From assembly GCF_042677205.1 (NCBI RefSeq), contig NZ_JBHTIU010000027.1, positions 1-64,000 of the forward strand: 64,000 bases of DNA, read 5' to 3'. A program made the translations under genes and the position numbers. Positions 8,371-16,490 of this stretch are shown piece by piece. The notes beneath the pieces are model-generated. The model had not been told where the DNA came from, searched no databases, and saw only the letters and a list, made by a program, of their open reading frames with translations. Positions within the stretch are counted from its first letter, which is position 1. Each line of letters opens with the position of its first letter. The DNA is from Paenibacillus_L residui (lineage in GTDB: Bacteria; Bacillota; Bacilli; Paenibacillales; NBRC-103111).

Positions 8371-8748
8371 ATGACCTCTCCGAAAGTGGATGTTTTCCAA
8401 GCCATTGCCGATCCCACCCGGCGCAAGCTCCTCAGACTGATCGATGACCGGGAGATGGCCGTGACGGCGATTAGCGGACACTTTCCGATAAGCCGGACGG
8501 CCGTTTCCAAGCATTTGCGCATTTTGGCCGATGCAGGGCTCGTCAAGGAGAGGAAAGTCGGGCGGGAGACACGATACCGTTTTGAGCCGGAGCCGCTTCT
8601 CGAATTGAAGCGCTGGCTTGCTTATTTTGATCGGTTTTGGGATAACAAGCTGTCCGTGCTGCAGCATTATGTGGAGTCCGATGGATCCGCCTCCACCCCG
8701 TCCCCCGCACGGCTGCAAGCATCTACGGATAAGGAGAAGAAAGAGTAA
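8371..8748 (+). CDS. ArsR-family HTH transcriptional regulator
   Basis: A 125-residue winged-helix protein: DVFQAIADPTRRKLLRLI, then the recognition region ISRTAVSKHLRILADAGLV and a wing at KVGRETRYRF. The metal-binding Cys motifs of classical ArsR/SmtB are missing, so it probably responds to a non-metal ligand, as usual for the SRPBCC-linked subgroup. Start is ambiguous: ATG 8371, one base after the SRPBCC stop and with GAGG at 8361-8364, is chosen; ATG 8356 is the alternative. It probably binds the palindrome at 7476-7495. Confidence 0.87.
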   Translation: MTSPKVDVFQAIADPTRRKLLRLIDDREMAVTAISGHFPISRTAVSKHLRILADAGLVKERKVGRETRYRFEPEPLLELKRWLAYFDRFWDNKLSVLQHYVESDGSASTPSPARLQASTDKEKKE

Positions 8749-8752
8749 ACGG

Positions 8753-8812
8753 AAAAGACAGTCCACGCTTTCTACGGATTACCCGATAGTATTAGCGCCG
8801 GACTGTCTTTTT
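8753..8812 (+). terminator. Terminator-like inverted repeat after the ArsR operon
   Basis: AAAAGACAGTCC (8753-8764) pairs perfectly with GGACTGTCTTTT (8800-8811), with a long loop and T residues at the end. It lies between convergent genes and may act in both directions. Confidence 0.65.
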
Positions 8813-8849
8813 CTATCTGTGTCGTCGAATTATACGCCGCAAGCAAGCA

Positions 8850-10157
8850 CTATTCTTTAGCCGTCTTCGTGCTGAATTGATTGGTCATCGTCCGGATCTG
8901 ACCGTTAAGGACACTAACATCCGGCGTTTCTGCAGGTTTGTCCTCCAGGTTGTATTTAGCCTTCAACCGAACAATTCTCAGCACGCTCTCGTTGATCCGT
9001 TCCTCGGTCAGCTTGCCTTCGGCGACACTTTGCTTTATGGCGGCGATCACGGCATCGACATTGGCATACTCGTGGGCAACCAGCAATATATCCGTCCCTG
9101 CCTGGACAGAGAGAACGGCGGCTTCCCCGATGCCATACCGATTGACGATTGCCCCCATAGTGAGGTCATCCGTCAGAATTACCCCATCGAAGCCCAGCTT
9201 ATCGCGCAATTGTCCCGTCACTACCTTCTCTGACAAAGAAGACGGATTCTGCCCGTCAATCTCGGGAAACAGAATATGCGCCACCATGACGGCGTCCGCT
9301 CCTTCCCGGATGGCCTCCGCGAACGGCTTCCATTCCAGACCGGCCAAATCCTGCTCGCTCTTCCTGATGACCGGCAGGTCGAGATGGGAATCGGTCTCTG
9401 TATCTCCATGCCCCGGAAAGTGCTTGACTACCGGGATGATCCCGGTCTCCGCCATCTTCTTCATTACCTCGAGCCCCATGCCGGTTACGGTCTCAGCGTC
9501 AGAACCGAAGGAGCGGTCTCCAATAACCGGATTCTTCGGGTTATTGTTAATATCCAGCACCGGGGCAAAATTCATATTCAACCCCATTGCTCCGACCTCT
9601 TCGCCCAGAATCCTTCCGAGCTCTCCGGCCGCTTCCGGGCGGCCCCATCGTCCCACCTCCTGAGCGGTCGGCAGTTGATCGAAGCCTGGAAGCCGGCTTA
9701 CCCGCCCCCCTTCCTGATCAACGGACAGAAGCAGCGGAACCGGATGGCCCTCATTCCATTGCTTGAGCCGGTTGCCGAAGCTAACGACTGAAGCCGGGTC
9801 GGATAAATTGTTTTTATAAAAAATAATGCCCCCGACATGCTGCTGCTTGATCATTCTTTCGTCCCGGGCCGAAGGGACCGTCCCATCGACACCGGCAATG
9901 ATCATCTGTCCGATTTTTTCGTCCAGTGTCATCCGGTTCACAATGCCGGCAAGCCCCTCCTCCTCTTCTGCCTCAGCAGAAGGGCCGGGTACGGGTTCGG
10001 AGCTGGGCTCGGGTACCGGGGACGAGGATGGTTCGGAGGATGGTTCGTAGGACGGTGTCGGCGGTCCGGAAGGGGCCTGGCCGGCTTGGGCACATCCCGA
10101 CAGGAGCAAGATCATTATTAAGGAGGCCGCGCATATTAACCATGTCCGTTTTTTCAT
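8850..10157 (-). CDS. nagZ: GH3 beta-N-acetylhexosaminidase lipoprotein (NagZ-like)
   Basis: Removes N-acetylglucosamine from muropeptides or chitin-type glycans during cell-wall turnover. The 435-residue precursor has a lipoprotein signal (LLLSGC, Cys22), then a Pro/Ser/Glu-rich linker (about 25-75) and a single GH3 TIM-barrel. The NagZ hallmark KHFPGHGDTETDSH carries the His/Asp catalytic dyad; SVDQEGG and DDLTMGAI are also family motifs. The frame opens 20 codons upstream, but ATG 10157 with AGGTGATT in front gives the correct lipoprotein signal. It should be surface-anchored. It is shorter than YbbD/NagZ forms with an extra C-terminal domain. Confidence 0.9.
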   Translation of the reverse strand: MKKRTWLICAASLIMILLLSGCAQAGQAPSGPPTPSYEPSSEPSSSPVPEPSSEPVPGPSAEAEEEEGLAGIVNRMTLDEKIGQMIIAGVDGTVPSARDERMIKQQHVGGIIFYKNNLSDPASVVSFGNRLKQWNEGHPVPLLLSVDQEGGRVSRLPGFDQLPTAQEVGRWGRPEAAGELGRILGEEVGAMGLNMNFAPVLDINNNPKNPVIGDRSFGSDAETVTGMGLEVMKKMAETGIIPVVKHFPGHGDTETDSHLDLPVIRKSEQDLAGLEWKPFAEAIREGADAVMVAHILFPEIDGQNPSSLSEKVVTGQLRDKLGFDGVILTDDLTMGAIVNRYGIGEAAVLSVQAGTDILLVAHEYANVDAVIAAIKQSVAEGKLTEERINESVLRIVRLKAKYNLEDKPAETPDVSVLNGQIRTMTNQFSTKTAKE

Positions 10158-10315
10158 GTCAATCACCTGCTGTTCATAATTTTTATCATCATACCACAAC
10201 AGGACTTCCTGTCCCAATCCAAGGTTGTATATAAGGCGTTAGACTCTTGTTCCGCAGCCTCCGTTCTATGGTATGATTAGATTAAAATCCTTAAAGAGAA
10301 AGAGGGATTAAACCA

Positions 10316-10573
10316 ATGCAGGAACTTGATCAAAGAACCAGGCCTCTGTTTGACCAGAATCTTTATCTGAACACCTTGCGTAAAAAGAATACGAAATGCA
10401 CCATCATCACCGTGAATGGGGTACAGCTAAAGGGAACGATCACTGCTTTTGACAAATATGTCATCGTTATCCACGACTCCTTCGGCAAGCAGCAAACCTT
10501 GTATAAATCGGCCCTGTCCACCATTATTCCGGAAGTTCCCGTCGAACTTCAATCCGGATCCGATTGCAGTTAA
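10316..10573 (+). CDS. Hfq-like (Sm-fold) RNA-binding protein, divergent
   Basis: An 85-residue Sm-fold protein. Sm1 is readable (QNLYLNTLRKKN, then VNGVQLKGTITAFD) and Sm2 is GKQQTLYKSALSTI. In typical Hfq the Sm2 core reads YKHAIST; here it is YKSALST (63-69), so the conserved histidine of the proximal RNA-binding pore is a serine while the lysine is kept. The gene is not in the usual miaA-hfq context, so this is probably an additional hfq copy. AGAGGG lies about nine bases before the ATG and a strong terminator follows, so it is a single-gene unit. RNA chaperone activity is inferred from the family only. Confidence 0.82.
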   Translation: MQELDQRTRPLFDQNLYLNTLRKKNTKCTIITVNGVQLKGTITAFDKYVIVIHDSFGKQQTLYKSALSTIIPEVPVELQSGSDCS

Positions 10574-10582
10574 TATTATACG

Positions 10583-10621
10583 CAGCCACCGGCAGAAACC
10601 TACCGGTGGCTGTTGTTTTTT
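10583..10621 (+). terminator. Rho-independent terminator after the hfq-like gene
   Basis: CAGCCACCGG (10583-10592) pairs with CCGGTGGCTG (10603-10612), a perfect 10-bp stem with a 10-base loop, followed by TTGTTTTTT. Confidence 0.92.
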
Positions 10622-10773
10622 CCGGCACGGTGACCTGGCTTTGAAAAGCTCCCCAATCGCAGAAGAACGATCAGATGTAGAAAAAGTGTAGAATTCGCCT
10701 CCAATCCCTCCCGCCCATTCTTCCATCTGTTACAATAAACATGATTTTACTGACTACGGAGGACTGAATAGGA

Positions 10774-11481
10774 ATGTCTCAGTTTATTGCAATTGTTGAC
10801 GACGAGCTTCATATTCGGCAAATTGTTGAAGCCTATTTGCAGCGGGAAGGGTATCGCACGATCGGTGTTTCATCCGCGGAAGAAGCGCTCCAGCTGCGTA
10901 AAGTAATGCCCCCCGATCTGTGGGTGCTGGACATTATGCTGCCCGGCATGGATGGCTATGAATTCTGCCGGCAGATCCGGAACGACGACGAGGTGCCCAT
11001 CATCATGATTTCCGCCAAGGATGAGGAAGTGGACAAAATTATGGGACTGGAGCTGGGAAGCGACGATTATTTAACGAAGCCGTTCAGCCCGCGCGAGCTG
11101 GTGGCCAAGGTCAACCGACTGCTGTTCAGGTGGTCCATGCAGCAGGCGAATCCCGGCACGGGATGCGCGGCTTCCCCGACAACTCTGGTGGTTGGGGCTC
11201 TGCAAATCATTCCAGAAGAAAGAAGAGTATATTGGCACGGCTCCGAGCTCGAGATGACAGCGAAGGAGTTTACCCTGTTGTACATATTGGCGGAAAGACC
11301 GAACCATGCTTATTCCCGAAGCGAGCTGTTAAATGAAGTCTGGGGTGCAGATTATTACGGCAGCGACCGGGCGGTCGACGATTTGGTGAAACGGATACGC
11401 AAAAAAATGGATAATCTCCCGCTGGATACCGTGTGGGGTTACGGATACAGGCTGCGTTCCACAGAGGAGGAGCCGTCATGA
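10774..11481 (+). CDS. OmpR-family response regulator
   Basis: A 235-residue regulator with receiver domain (Asp9/Asp10, phospho-acceptor Asp53 in VLDIMLPGMDGYEF, Lys in YLTKPF) and a C-terminal winged helix ending in DTVWGYGYRL. Its stop overlaps the start of the following kinase gene (ATGA), so the two form a two-component pair. The stimulus is unknown. Downstream lies a large secreted Ig-like repeat protein, which may or may not be a target. Confidence 0.92.
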   Translation: MSQFIAIVDDELHIRQIVEAYLQREGYRTIGVSSAEEALQLRKVMPPDLWVLDIMLPGMDGYEFCRQIRNDDEVPIIMISAKDEEVDKIMGLELGSDDYLTKPFSPRELVAKVNRLLFRWSMQQANPGTGCAASPTTLVVGALQIIPEERRVYWHGSELEMTAKEFTLLYILAERPNHAYSRSELLNEVWGADYYGSDRAVDDLVKRIRKKMDNLPLDTVWGYGYRLRSTEEEPS

Positions 11482-12833
11482 GGCTGCTGACTCGCCTGAA
11501 TCTAGCATTCGGTTTACTCCTTCTTTTTCTCCTTATCGTGACCGCTTGGTTAATGAGCACGTTATTGTTGGATATCCTGATCGACAGCCAACGGAAAGAA
11601 ATGAGGGAACAAGGCCGGGCTGTCATGCTGCAGTATATGGGGACCGGGTCCTCCCACAGCAGCGGTACGAATAGAACCGTCGATTTGGTCACGCAGATCG
11701 TTTCGCCGAATGCCCATATGGCCTTCCTCTATTCCAACAATAATGCCATTTCCCTGCCCGTCTCCAACGAAGAGTACACGGAGATTATTCAGAATGCCCG
11801 GGAGCTGGCTCTAGGAGAAGGCAATGTATGGAAGGGCCAGCAGAACACATACCTGATTGAGACGATCCAGGCGAACGATTATTCGGACAAGCTGGTCGTC
11901 GCTGCTCCAATGGACCGGTTGAAATCGATCCAATTCAGCTTCATCCAACGAATGGTCCTCATCTTCGGGTTGGGTGCCTTGTTCGCGCTGCTGCTCAGCA
12001 TATTCATTACAAGGCGGCTGGTCACTCCCCTGTCCACTCTGCGGGATGAACTGCACAAAGTGCAGAATCGCCGCTTCTCCGAGGTTCAGATGGTGAAGGC
12101 GGGCGGAGAAATCGGGGAGGTCGCCGCAAGCGTCCATAAGCTGGCTGCCGAGCTGGACGGGTATCATCGGACGCAGAAGGAATTTTTCCAGAATGCTTCA
12201 CATGAACTGAAAACTCCATTGATGAATATTCAAGGTTATGCGGAAGGAATCCGGGACGGCGTCTTTAAAGAGGAGCAGGCGAAGCACGGATTGAACGTCA
12301 TCGCGGAAGAGTGCGAACGACTTAAGAAAATCGTGACGGAAATCATGCTGCTGGCCAAGCTCGATATCGAGGACGGAATCTTCGCCCATACGGAAGTAGC
12401 GATCCATCAGGTCGTTGCCCGAACGATAGAAAAGCTCGATCCTCTTATCATCCAAAACCGGATTGCGGTTGAATACAGAGAGGATGATACATCGCTTGAT
12501 GCTATCATCTATGCCGATCCGGACAAGCTAATTCAAGCGTTGCTGAACGTAATCGCCAATGCGATCCGGCACGCCCGTTCGTCTGTCGTCATCCGTTCCT
12601 TCTGCAAGGATGGCAGCATCGTCATTGAAGTGACCGACGATGGGGAAGGAATTCCGGAAGATATCGTTCCGAAGCTTTTTTACCGTTTTGTCAAAGGACA
12701 TGACGGGGAGAACGGGCTGGGGCTCGCGATTGCCCGCGCCATTGTCGAACGGTGCTCGGGAAGCATCACCGCCGAGAACCGACCGGAAGGAGGAGCCTTG
12801 TTCCGTCTCTCCTTCCCCCTGCAAAATAAATAG
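11478..12833 (+). CDS. HAMP-containing sensor histidine kinase
   Basis: A 451-residue membrane kinase: helix 1 (about 8-33), an extracellular sensor region of about 125 residues, helix 2 (about 158-179), HAMP (about 180-232), HisKA with FFQNASHELKTPLMN (His242) and a HATPase domain with N box LNVIANAIRHA and GLGLAIARAIVE. The long frame opens at 11433, but the ATG at 11478 overlaps the regulator stop and gives a normal N-terminus. The extracellular domain has no motif I recognise. It is the cognate partner of the upstream OmpR-type regulator. Confidence 0.92.
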   Translation: MRLLTRLNLAFGLLLLFLLIVTAWLMSTLLLDILIDSQRKEMREQGRAVMLQYMGTGSSHSSGTNRTVDLVTQIVSPNAHMAFLYSNNNAISLPVSNEEYTEIIQNARELALGEGNVWKGQQNTYLIETIQANDYSDKLVVAAPMDRLKSIQFSFIQRMVLIFGLGALFALLLSIFITRRLVTPLSTLRDELHKVQNRRFSEVQMVKAGGEIGEVAASVHKLAAELDGYHRTQKEFFQNASHELKTPLMNIQGYAEGIRDGVFKEEQAKHGLNVIAEECERLKKIVTEIMLLAKLDIEDGIFAHTEVAIHQVVARTIEKLDPLIIQNRIAVEYREDDTSLDAIIYADPDKLIQALLNVIANAIRHARSSVVIRSFCKDGSIVIEVTDDGEGIPEDIVPKLFYRFVKGHDGENGLGLAIARAIVERCSGSITAENRPEGGALFRLSFPLQNK

Positions 12834-13042
12834 GCGGATGTTTTTTTCCTGAAAGAGCACAGCGTCACCGCGGAATCATATGGGAGCGTTTTACACAGTT
12901 TTTACATGCATTTCCCATCTGGAAACCCCAATTTGTTCCTTCTCATTTGCCGATATAAACCATGATTCGGATTTCAGCTCCCCCGCCCGCTCCATAATTC
13001 CGAATCCTTATCCCGGCTGCATATTAATTATCAAGGAGGACA

Positions 13043-15397
13043 ATGACGTTGAGGCAAGGAAGATTGCAAAAAATCGTTCAGGTTGTATTATGTATGACCA
13101 TGCTTTTCTATTGCATGGGAGCAGGCAGCATAATGGCAGCGGAGGAAATCTCCCGGCTCGTTCTGTCCAAGAACGAGCTGACAATGGAGATCGGCGACAC
13201 CCAATCGTTAACGGCTACCGCAGTCTATGTCAACGGCAAAACGGAAGAAGTGACGATCAAGACGGATTGGGAGAGCGAAAATCCGGAAGTGGCGTCGGTC
13301 TACGCCGGTACCATTACGGCAAAGGGCGAAGGAACCGCTGTCCTGACGGCGACCTATCAGGGGAAGACAGTCGTCGTCAAGGTAACGATTCACAAGAAGG
13401 TCAAGGCTTTGACGAAGGATCGTCATTCCCTGCAGCTTCGTACCGGCGTTAAAGAGCAGGTGGAGTTAACTGCTTTTTACAGTGACGGGACGAAGGAGGT
13501 CGTGACTGAGAAAGCCGAATGGAGCGTCGACAATTACGAGGTCGCGACAGTCGTCAACGGTACGGTGGAAGGACTGGGCTCGGGGACGGCCACCGTTGTA
13601 GCCAAGTTCGGGAGCCGTTCGGTCTCGATTCCCGTCAGCGTTGAGCTGGTCCGCCGGCTGGATGCGGACAAACCCCAGGTCTCCCTGCTTGTCGACGGCA
13701 CGGAGAGAATAACGTTGCAGGCCACCTTCCCCGACGGCACGGTCGAGGATGTGACCGAACAGGCGGAATGGTCCAGCAGCAACGAAACGGTGGCCGACGC
13801 CATCCGCGGCGAGATTACGGCTTACGCTCCCGGCGAAACCGTTATTACGGCGAAATACGGAAGCAAATCGGCATCGGTCAAAGTCGATGTCGACTCGGCC
13901 AAGAAGCTCGAGGTGGATCGGCAAAGCTTATTTATGAGGGTAAACAATACCGAGCAGCTTACTTTAAAAGCCACTTATGCCGACGGTCGAGTCGAAGATA
14001 TCACGAATGCGGCGAAATGGACCTCCAGCGACGAAAAGATTGCCTTTGTCAGCAAAGGGAAAGTCCATGCCTCTGCTCCGGGCGAGGTTATCATCACCGC
14101 CCATTTCGAAGCAAAGTCGATTGATATCGCGATTGATGTGGAAGTTCCGCGTCTTCTGGAGATAGACCGGGAGTTTCTTTCCTTGCAGAAGGGCCAATCC
14201 GAACCGTTAAAGCTGTTCGCCACCTATCAGGACGGAACCCGGGAAGACGTAACGAACAAAGCGGAATGGAAGTCGGATAAGGAAGCAACCGCATTTGCTG
14301 CAAAAGGCGTGGTTACCGGTAAACGCTCCGGAGAAGCTACGATAACCGCGAAGTATGGTAATAAAACGGCATCCATCGTCGTAGACGTAGATATTCCTAG
14401 AAAACTGACGACAGACATCGATTCCCTCGCCCTGCAAAAAGGAGATACCCATCAAGTTACGGTACATGCTGTTTATGCAGACGGCCGGATGGAAGAGGTT
14501 ACCCATCAGGCTGAATGGTCGGCCGGCTCCGACTCCTCCGTGGAAGTCCGCAGAGGGCTGATCACCGCAACGGACAGCGGAGAAGCCAAAGTAACCGCCA
14601 CATACAGCGGCAGGACGGTTACCATTCCCGTCTTTGTGGACGTCGTTCAGGAGTTGAGCGCAGACCGGAAAACCTTGATGCTGAATCAGGGGCAAACCGG
14701 TTATATTAAATTGACGTCCACCGATAAGGCCGGCAATGTCCGGGATGTTACCCGCGATGCGGAATGGTTATCCAGCTCTCCGAAATATGCCGATGTTAGC
14801 AAAGGTGCGGTTACGGCCTTCGAAAGAGGCAAAACGATCATAACCGCCAAGTACGGAGGCCAGTCCGTCACCATTGCGGTAGATGTCGATATCATCACGA
14901 AGCTGACCGCCGATACCCGGGCCTTGTCTCTGAAATCCGGCGATCAGAAGCAGATCGCCGTGACGGCTACATTCTCCAACGGATCCGAAAGAGACGTAAC
15001 GGCAGAGGCAGACTGGAAAACCTCCTCTTATAAAGTTGCTGACGTCGACCATGCGGGGCAGGTCACCGCTGCCGGATACGGGAAAGCGAAAATTACCGCC
15101 TCATACGGCGGCAAATCTATCTCCGTTCAAGTCGACGTAGATACTTTGAAATATTTAAAAACAGACGTAGTGCAGCTGGAATTGAAAAAAGGCCAAACAT
15201 ACTCTGCCAAGGCCACCGCTACTTATGCGGACGGCACGGATGAGGATGTGTCCGTCGAAGCTTTATGGCAATCTTCAAAATTAATAGTAGCGGATGTTAA
15301 AGACGGAATCATTCGGGCGAACGGGCCGGGCAAAGCGACGATCACAGTGAAATTCGCAGGCAAACGGACGAAAATTATCGTGACGGTTACGGATTAG
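13043..15397 (+). CDS. Secreted protein of nine bacterial Ig-like (Big_2) repeats
   Basis: A 784-residue exported protein: a signal peptide (about 1-32, ending MAAEE) and then nine consecutive Ig-like repeats of about 83 residues to the C-terminus. Each repeat has a Leu-x-Leu-x-x-Gly strand, a YADG(R/T)-EDVT turn, an AEW, and a closing Gly-(E/K)-A-x-(I/V)-TAKYGGK-type strand. There is no catalytic domain, sortase motif or S-layer-homology domain, so surface attachment is unclear; it may be a released or wall-associated structural or adhesive protein. AAGGAGGA lies very close to the ATG; TTG 13049 is an alternative start with better spacing. It follows a two-component pair by about 210 bases. 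Confidence 0.9.
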   Translation: MTLRQGRLQKIVQVVLCMTMLFYCMGAGSIMAAEEISRLVLSKNELTMEIGDTQSLTATAVYVNGKTEEVTIKTDWESENPEVASVYAGTITAKGEGTAVLTATYQGKTVVVKVTIHKKVKALTKDRHSLQLRTGVKEQVELTAFYSDGTKEVVTEKAEWSVDNYEVATVVNGTVEGLGSGTATVVAKFGSRSVSIPVSVELVRRLDADKPQVSLLVDGTERITLQATFPDGTVEDVTEQAEWSSSNETVADAIRGEITAYAPGETVITAKYGSKSASVKVDVDSAKKLEVDRQSLFMRVNNTEQLTLKATYADGRVEDITNAAKWTSSDEKIAFVSKGKVHASAPGEVIITAHFEAKSIDIAIDVEVPRLLEIDREFLSLQKGQSEPLKLFATYQDGTREDVTNKAEWKSDKEATAFAAKGVVTGKRSGEATITAKYGNKTASIVVDVDIPRKLTTDIDSLALQKGDTHQVTVHAVYADGRMEEVTHQAEWSAGSDSSVEVRRGLITATDSGEAKVTATYSGRTVTIPVFVDVVQELSADRKTLMLNQGQTGYIKLTSTDKAGNVRDVTRDAEWLSSSPKYADVSKGAVTAFERGKTIITAKYGGQSVTIAVDVDIITKLTADTRALSLKSGDQKQIAVTATFSNGSERDVTAEADWKTSSYKVADVDHAGQVTAAGYGKAKITASYGGKSISVQVDVDTLKYLKTDVVQLELKKGQTYSAKATATYADGTDEDVSVEALWQSSKLIVADVKDGIIRANGPGKATITVKFAGKRTKIIVTVTD

Positions 15398-15404
15398 CGG
15401 TGAA

Positions 15405-15443
15405 AAAAACTCCCCTTCTCGCTTCGGCGGCAAGGGGAGTTTT
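15405..15443 (+). terminator. Rho-independent terminator after the Ig-like repeat gene
   Basis: AAAACTCCCCTT (about 15406-15416) pairs with AAGGGGAGTTTT (15432-15443) around a GC-rich loop. It can work in both directions and also lies downstream of the convergent DUF1294 gene. Confidence 0.85.
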
Positions 15444-15476
15444 GATGTGTATGAAGAGACCGGAGCTCCGGCCTAA

Positions 15477-15752
15477 TCAAACGCTTAATATTAGCCTCCA
15501 GACTCCATAAACGCAAACAGCGTTCACCGCAATCAGCAGAGGAATCCCGATCACGAAGGAAGAATGCTTCGTCTTATGACGAAACCTTCTCATCCCCAAC
15601 CACGACCCGACCGCACCTCCCGCCAGAGCCAGACCGAACAGCCTTCTTTCGGGAATTCTTCTCTTTCCCTTGCCGGCCAGAGCCTTGTCCCGTCCCATTG
15701 ACCAATAGCCGAGCCCGTTGACCAGCAGCAAATAAATAATCAATAATTTCAT
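15477..15752 (-). CDS. DUF1294 family small membrane protein
   Basis: A 91-residue protein with three hydrophobic stretches (about 3-17, 40-55 and 66-88) and the DUF1294 pattern: YWSMGRDKALAGKG near the N-terminus, RIPERRLFGLALAGGAVGSWLGMRRFRHKT in the middle (quoted in parts: RIPERRLFGLALAGG and GSWLGMRRFRHKT). Its function is unknown. It is convergent with the Ig-like gene and divergent from khtT. Confidence 0.85.
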   Translation of the reverse strand: MKLLIIYLLLVNGLGYWSMGRDKALAGKGKRRIPERRLFGLALAGGAVGSWLGMRRFRHKTKHSSFVIGIPLLIAVNAVCVYGVWRLILSV

Positions 15753-15898
15753 TCTTCCGCCTCTCCCCCTTAACCCTCTCGCGATTTATGCTAATCGATT
15801 TCGCCGGGCCTTGCAACTGGCTATCGCTCGAATCGGCAAGCTCATGTATAATAGAAACCACATTTGTAAAGCAATAGGAAGAAAAGGAGGTCCAACCA

Positions 15899-16399
15899 TT
15901 GAATATCAAAGAAGTCGATTTGCCGGGAATCGGCCGTAAATTTCAACTGCAAACCCGTACCGGAGATTCCGTGGTCGTCGTCATTCATGACAACGGACTG
16001 CGCGAAATATATCACTTTGGCGAAGATGAGCAGGAAGAATGCTTGTCCAACATCTCCCTAGAAGACGACGAAGCGAGGCAAATGGCCGCAATTATCGGCG
16101 GCATGAGCTATAAGCCCAAGGCTTTGGAAGAAATCGAGATGTCCCTGGAGGACCTTGTTATTGAATGGTTTAAAATCGAACCGGATGCCGCCTGCGTAGG
16201 CCAAACGATCGGCGAGCTGACGATCAGACAAGCTTCCGGTGCCGTCATCATAGCGGTTATCGATAAGACACGACATACCAAGGTAATCAATCCCGGACCC
16301 GAGCATGTGCTAACCGCTCATTGCACCCTCGTCGCTACCGGCGAAAGAGAGCAATTAAAGAAACTTAGAGCCCTGCTGCAGCTCAAGAAGCAGCAATAG
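15899..16399 (+). CDS. KhtT-like RCK_C (TrkA-C) regulatory subunit, copy 1
   Basis: A 166-residue cytoplasmic regulator resembling KhtT, which controls the KhtU potassium/proton antiporter in Bacillus. The N-terminal half holds DLPGIGRKFQL and VVIHDNGLREIYHFG; the C-terminal half is an RCK_C domain (about 85-160, with AACVGQTIGEL and VINPGPEHVL) of the kind known to bind c-di-AMP. Translation starts at TTG 15899 behind AAAAGGAGG. It is transcribed alone towards the antiporter gene and is about half identical by eye to the second copy at 17715-18209. It may be an alternative regulator of the same antiporter. Confidence 0.87.
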   Translation: MNIKEVDLPGIGRKFQLQTRTGDSVVVVIHDNGLREIYHFGEDEQEECLSNISLEDDEARQMAAIIGGMSYKPKALEEIEMSLEDLVIEWFKIEPDAACVGQTIGELTIRQASGAVIIAVIDKTRHTKVINPGPEHVLTAHCTLVATGEREQLKKLRALLQLKKQQ

Positions 16400-16413
16400 C
16401 CCTGTCCCACGCC

Positions 16414-16462
16414 AAAAGGCCATGTGATGCCCCTATCCATTCCCGGGGACCGCATGGCCTTT
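16414..16462. terminator. Bidirectional terminator between khtT copy 1 and khtU
   Basis: AAAAGGCCATG (16414-16424) pairs with CATGGCCTTT (16453-16462); an inner CCCC/GGGG pairing extends the stem. It lies between convergent genes, with A and T tracts on the two sides. Confidence 0.8.
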
Positions 16463-16490
16463 GTTATTAGTTGTGTTATTCAACGGGTTG

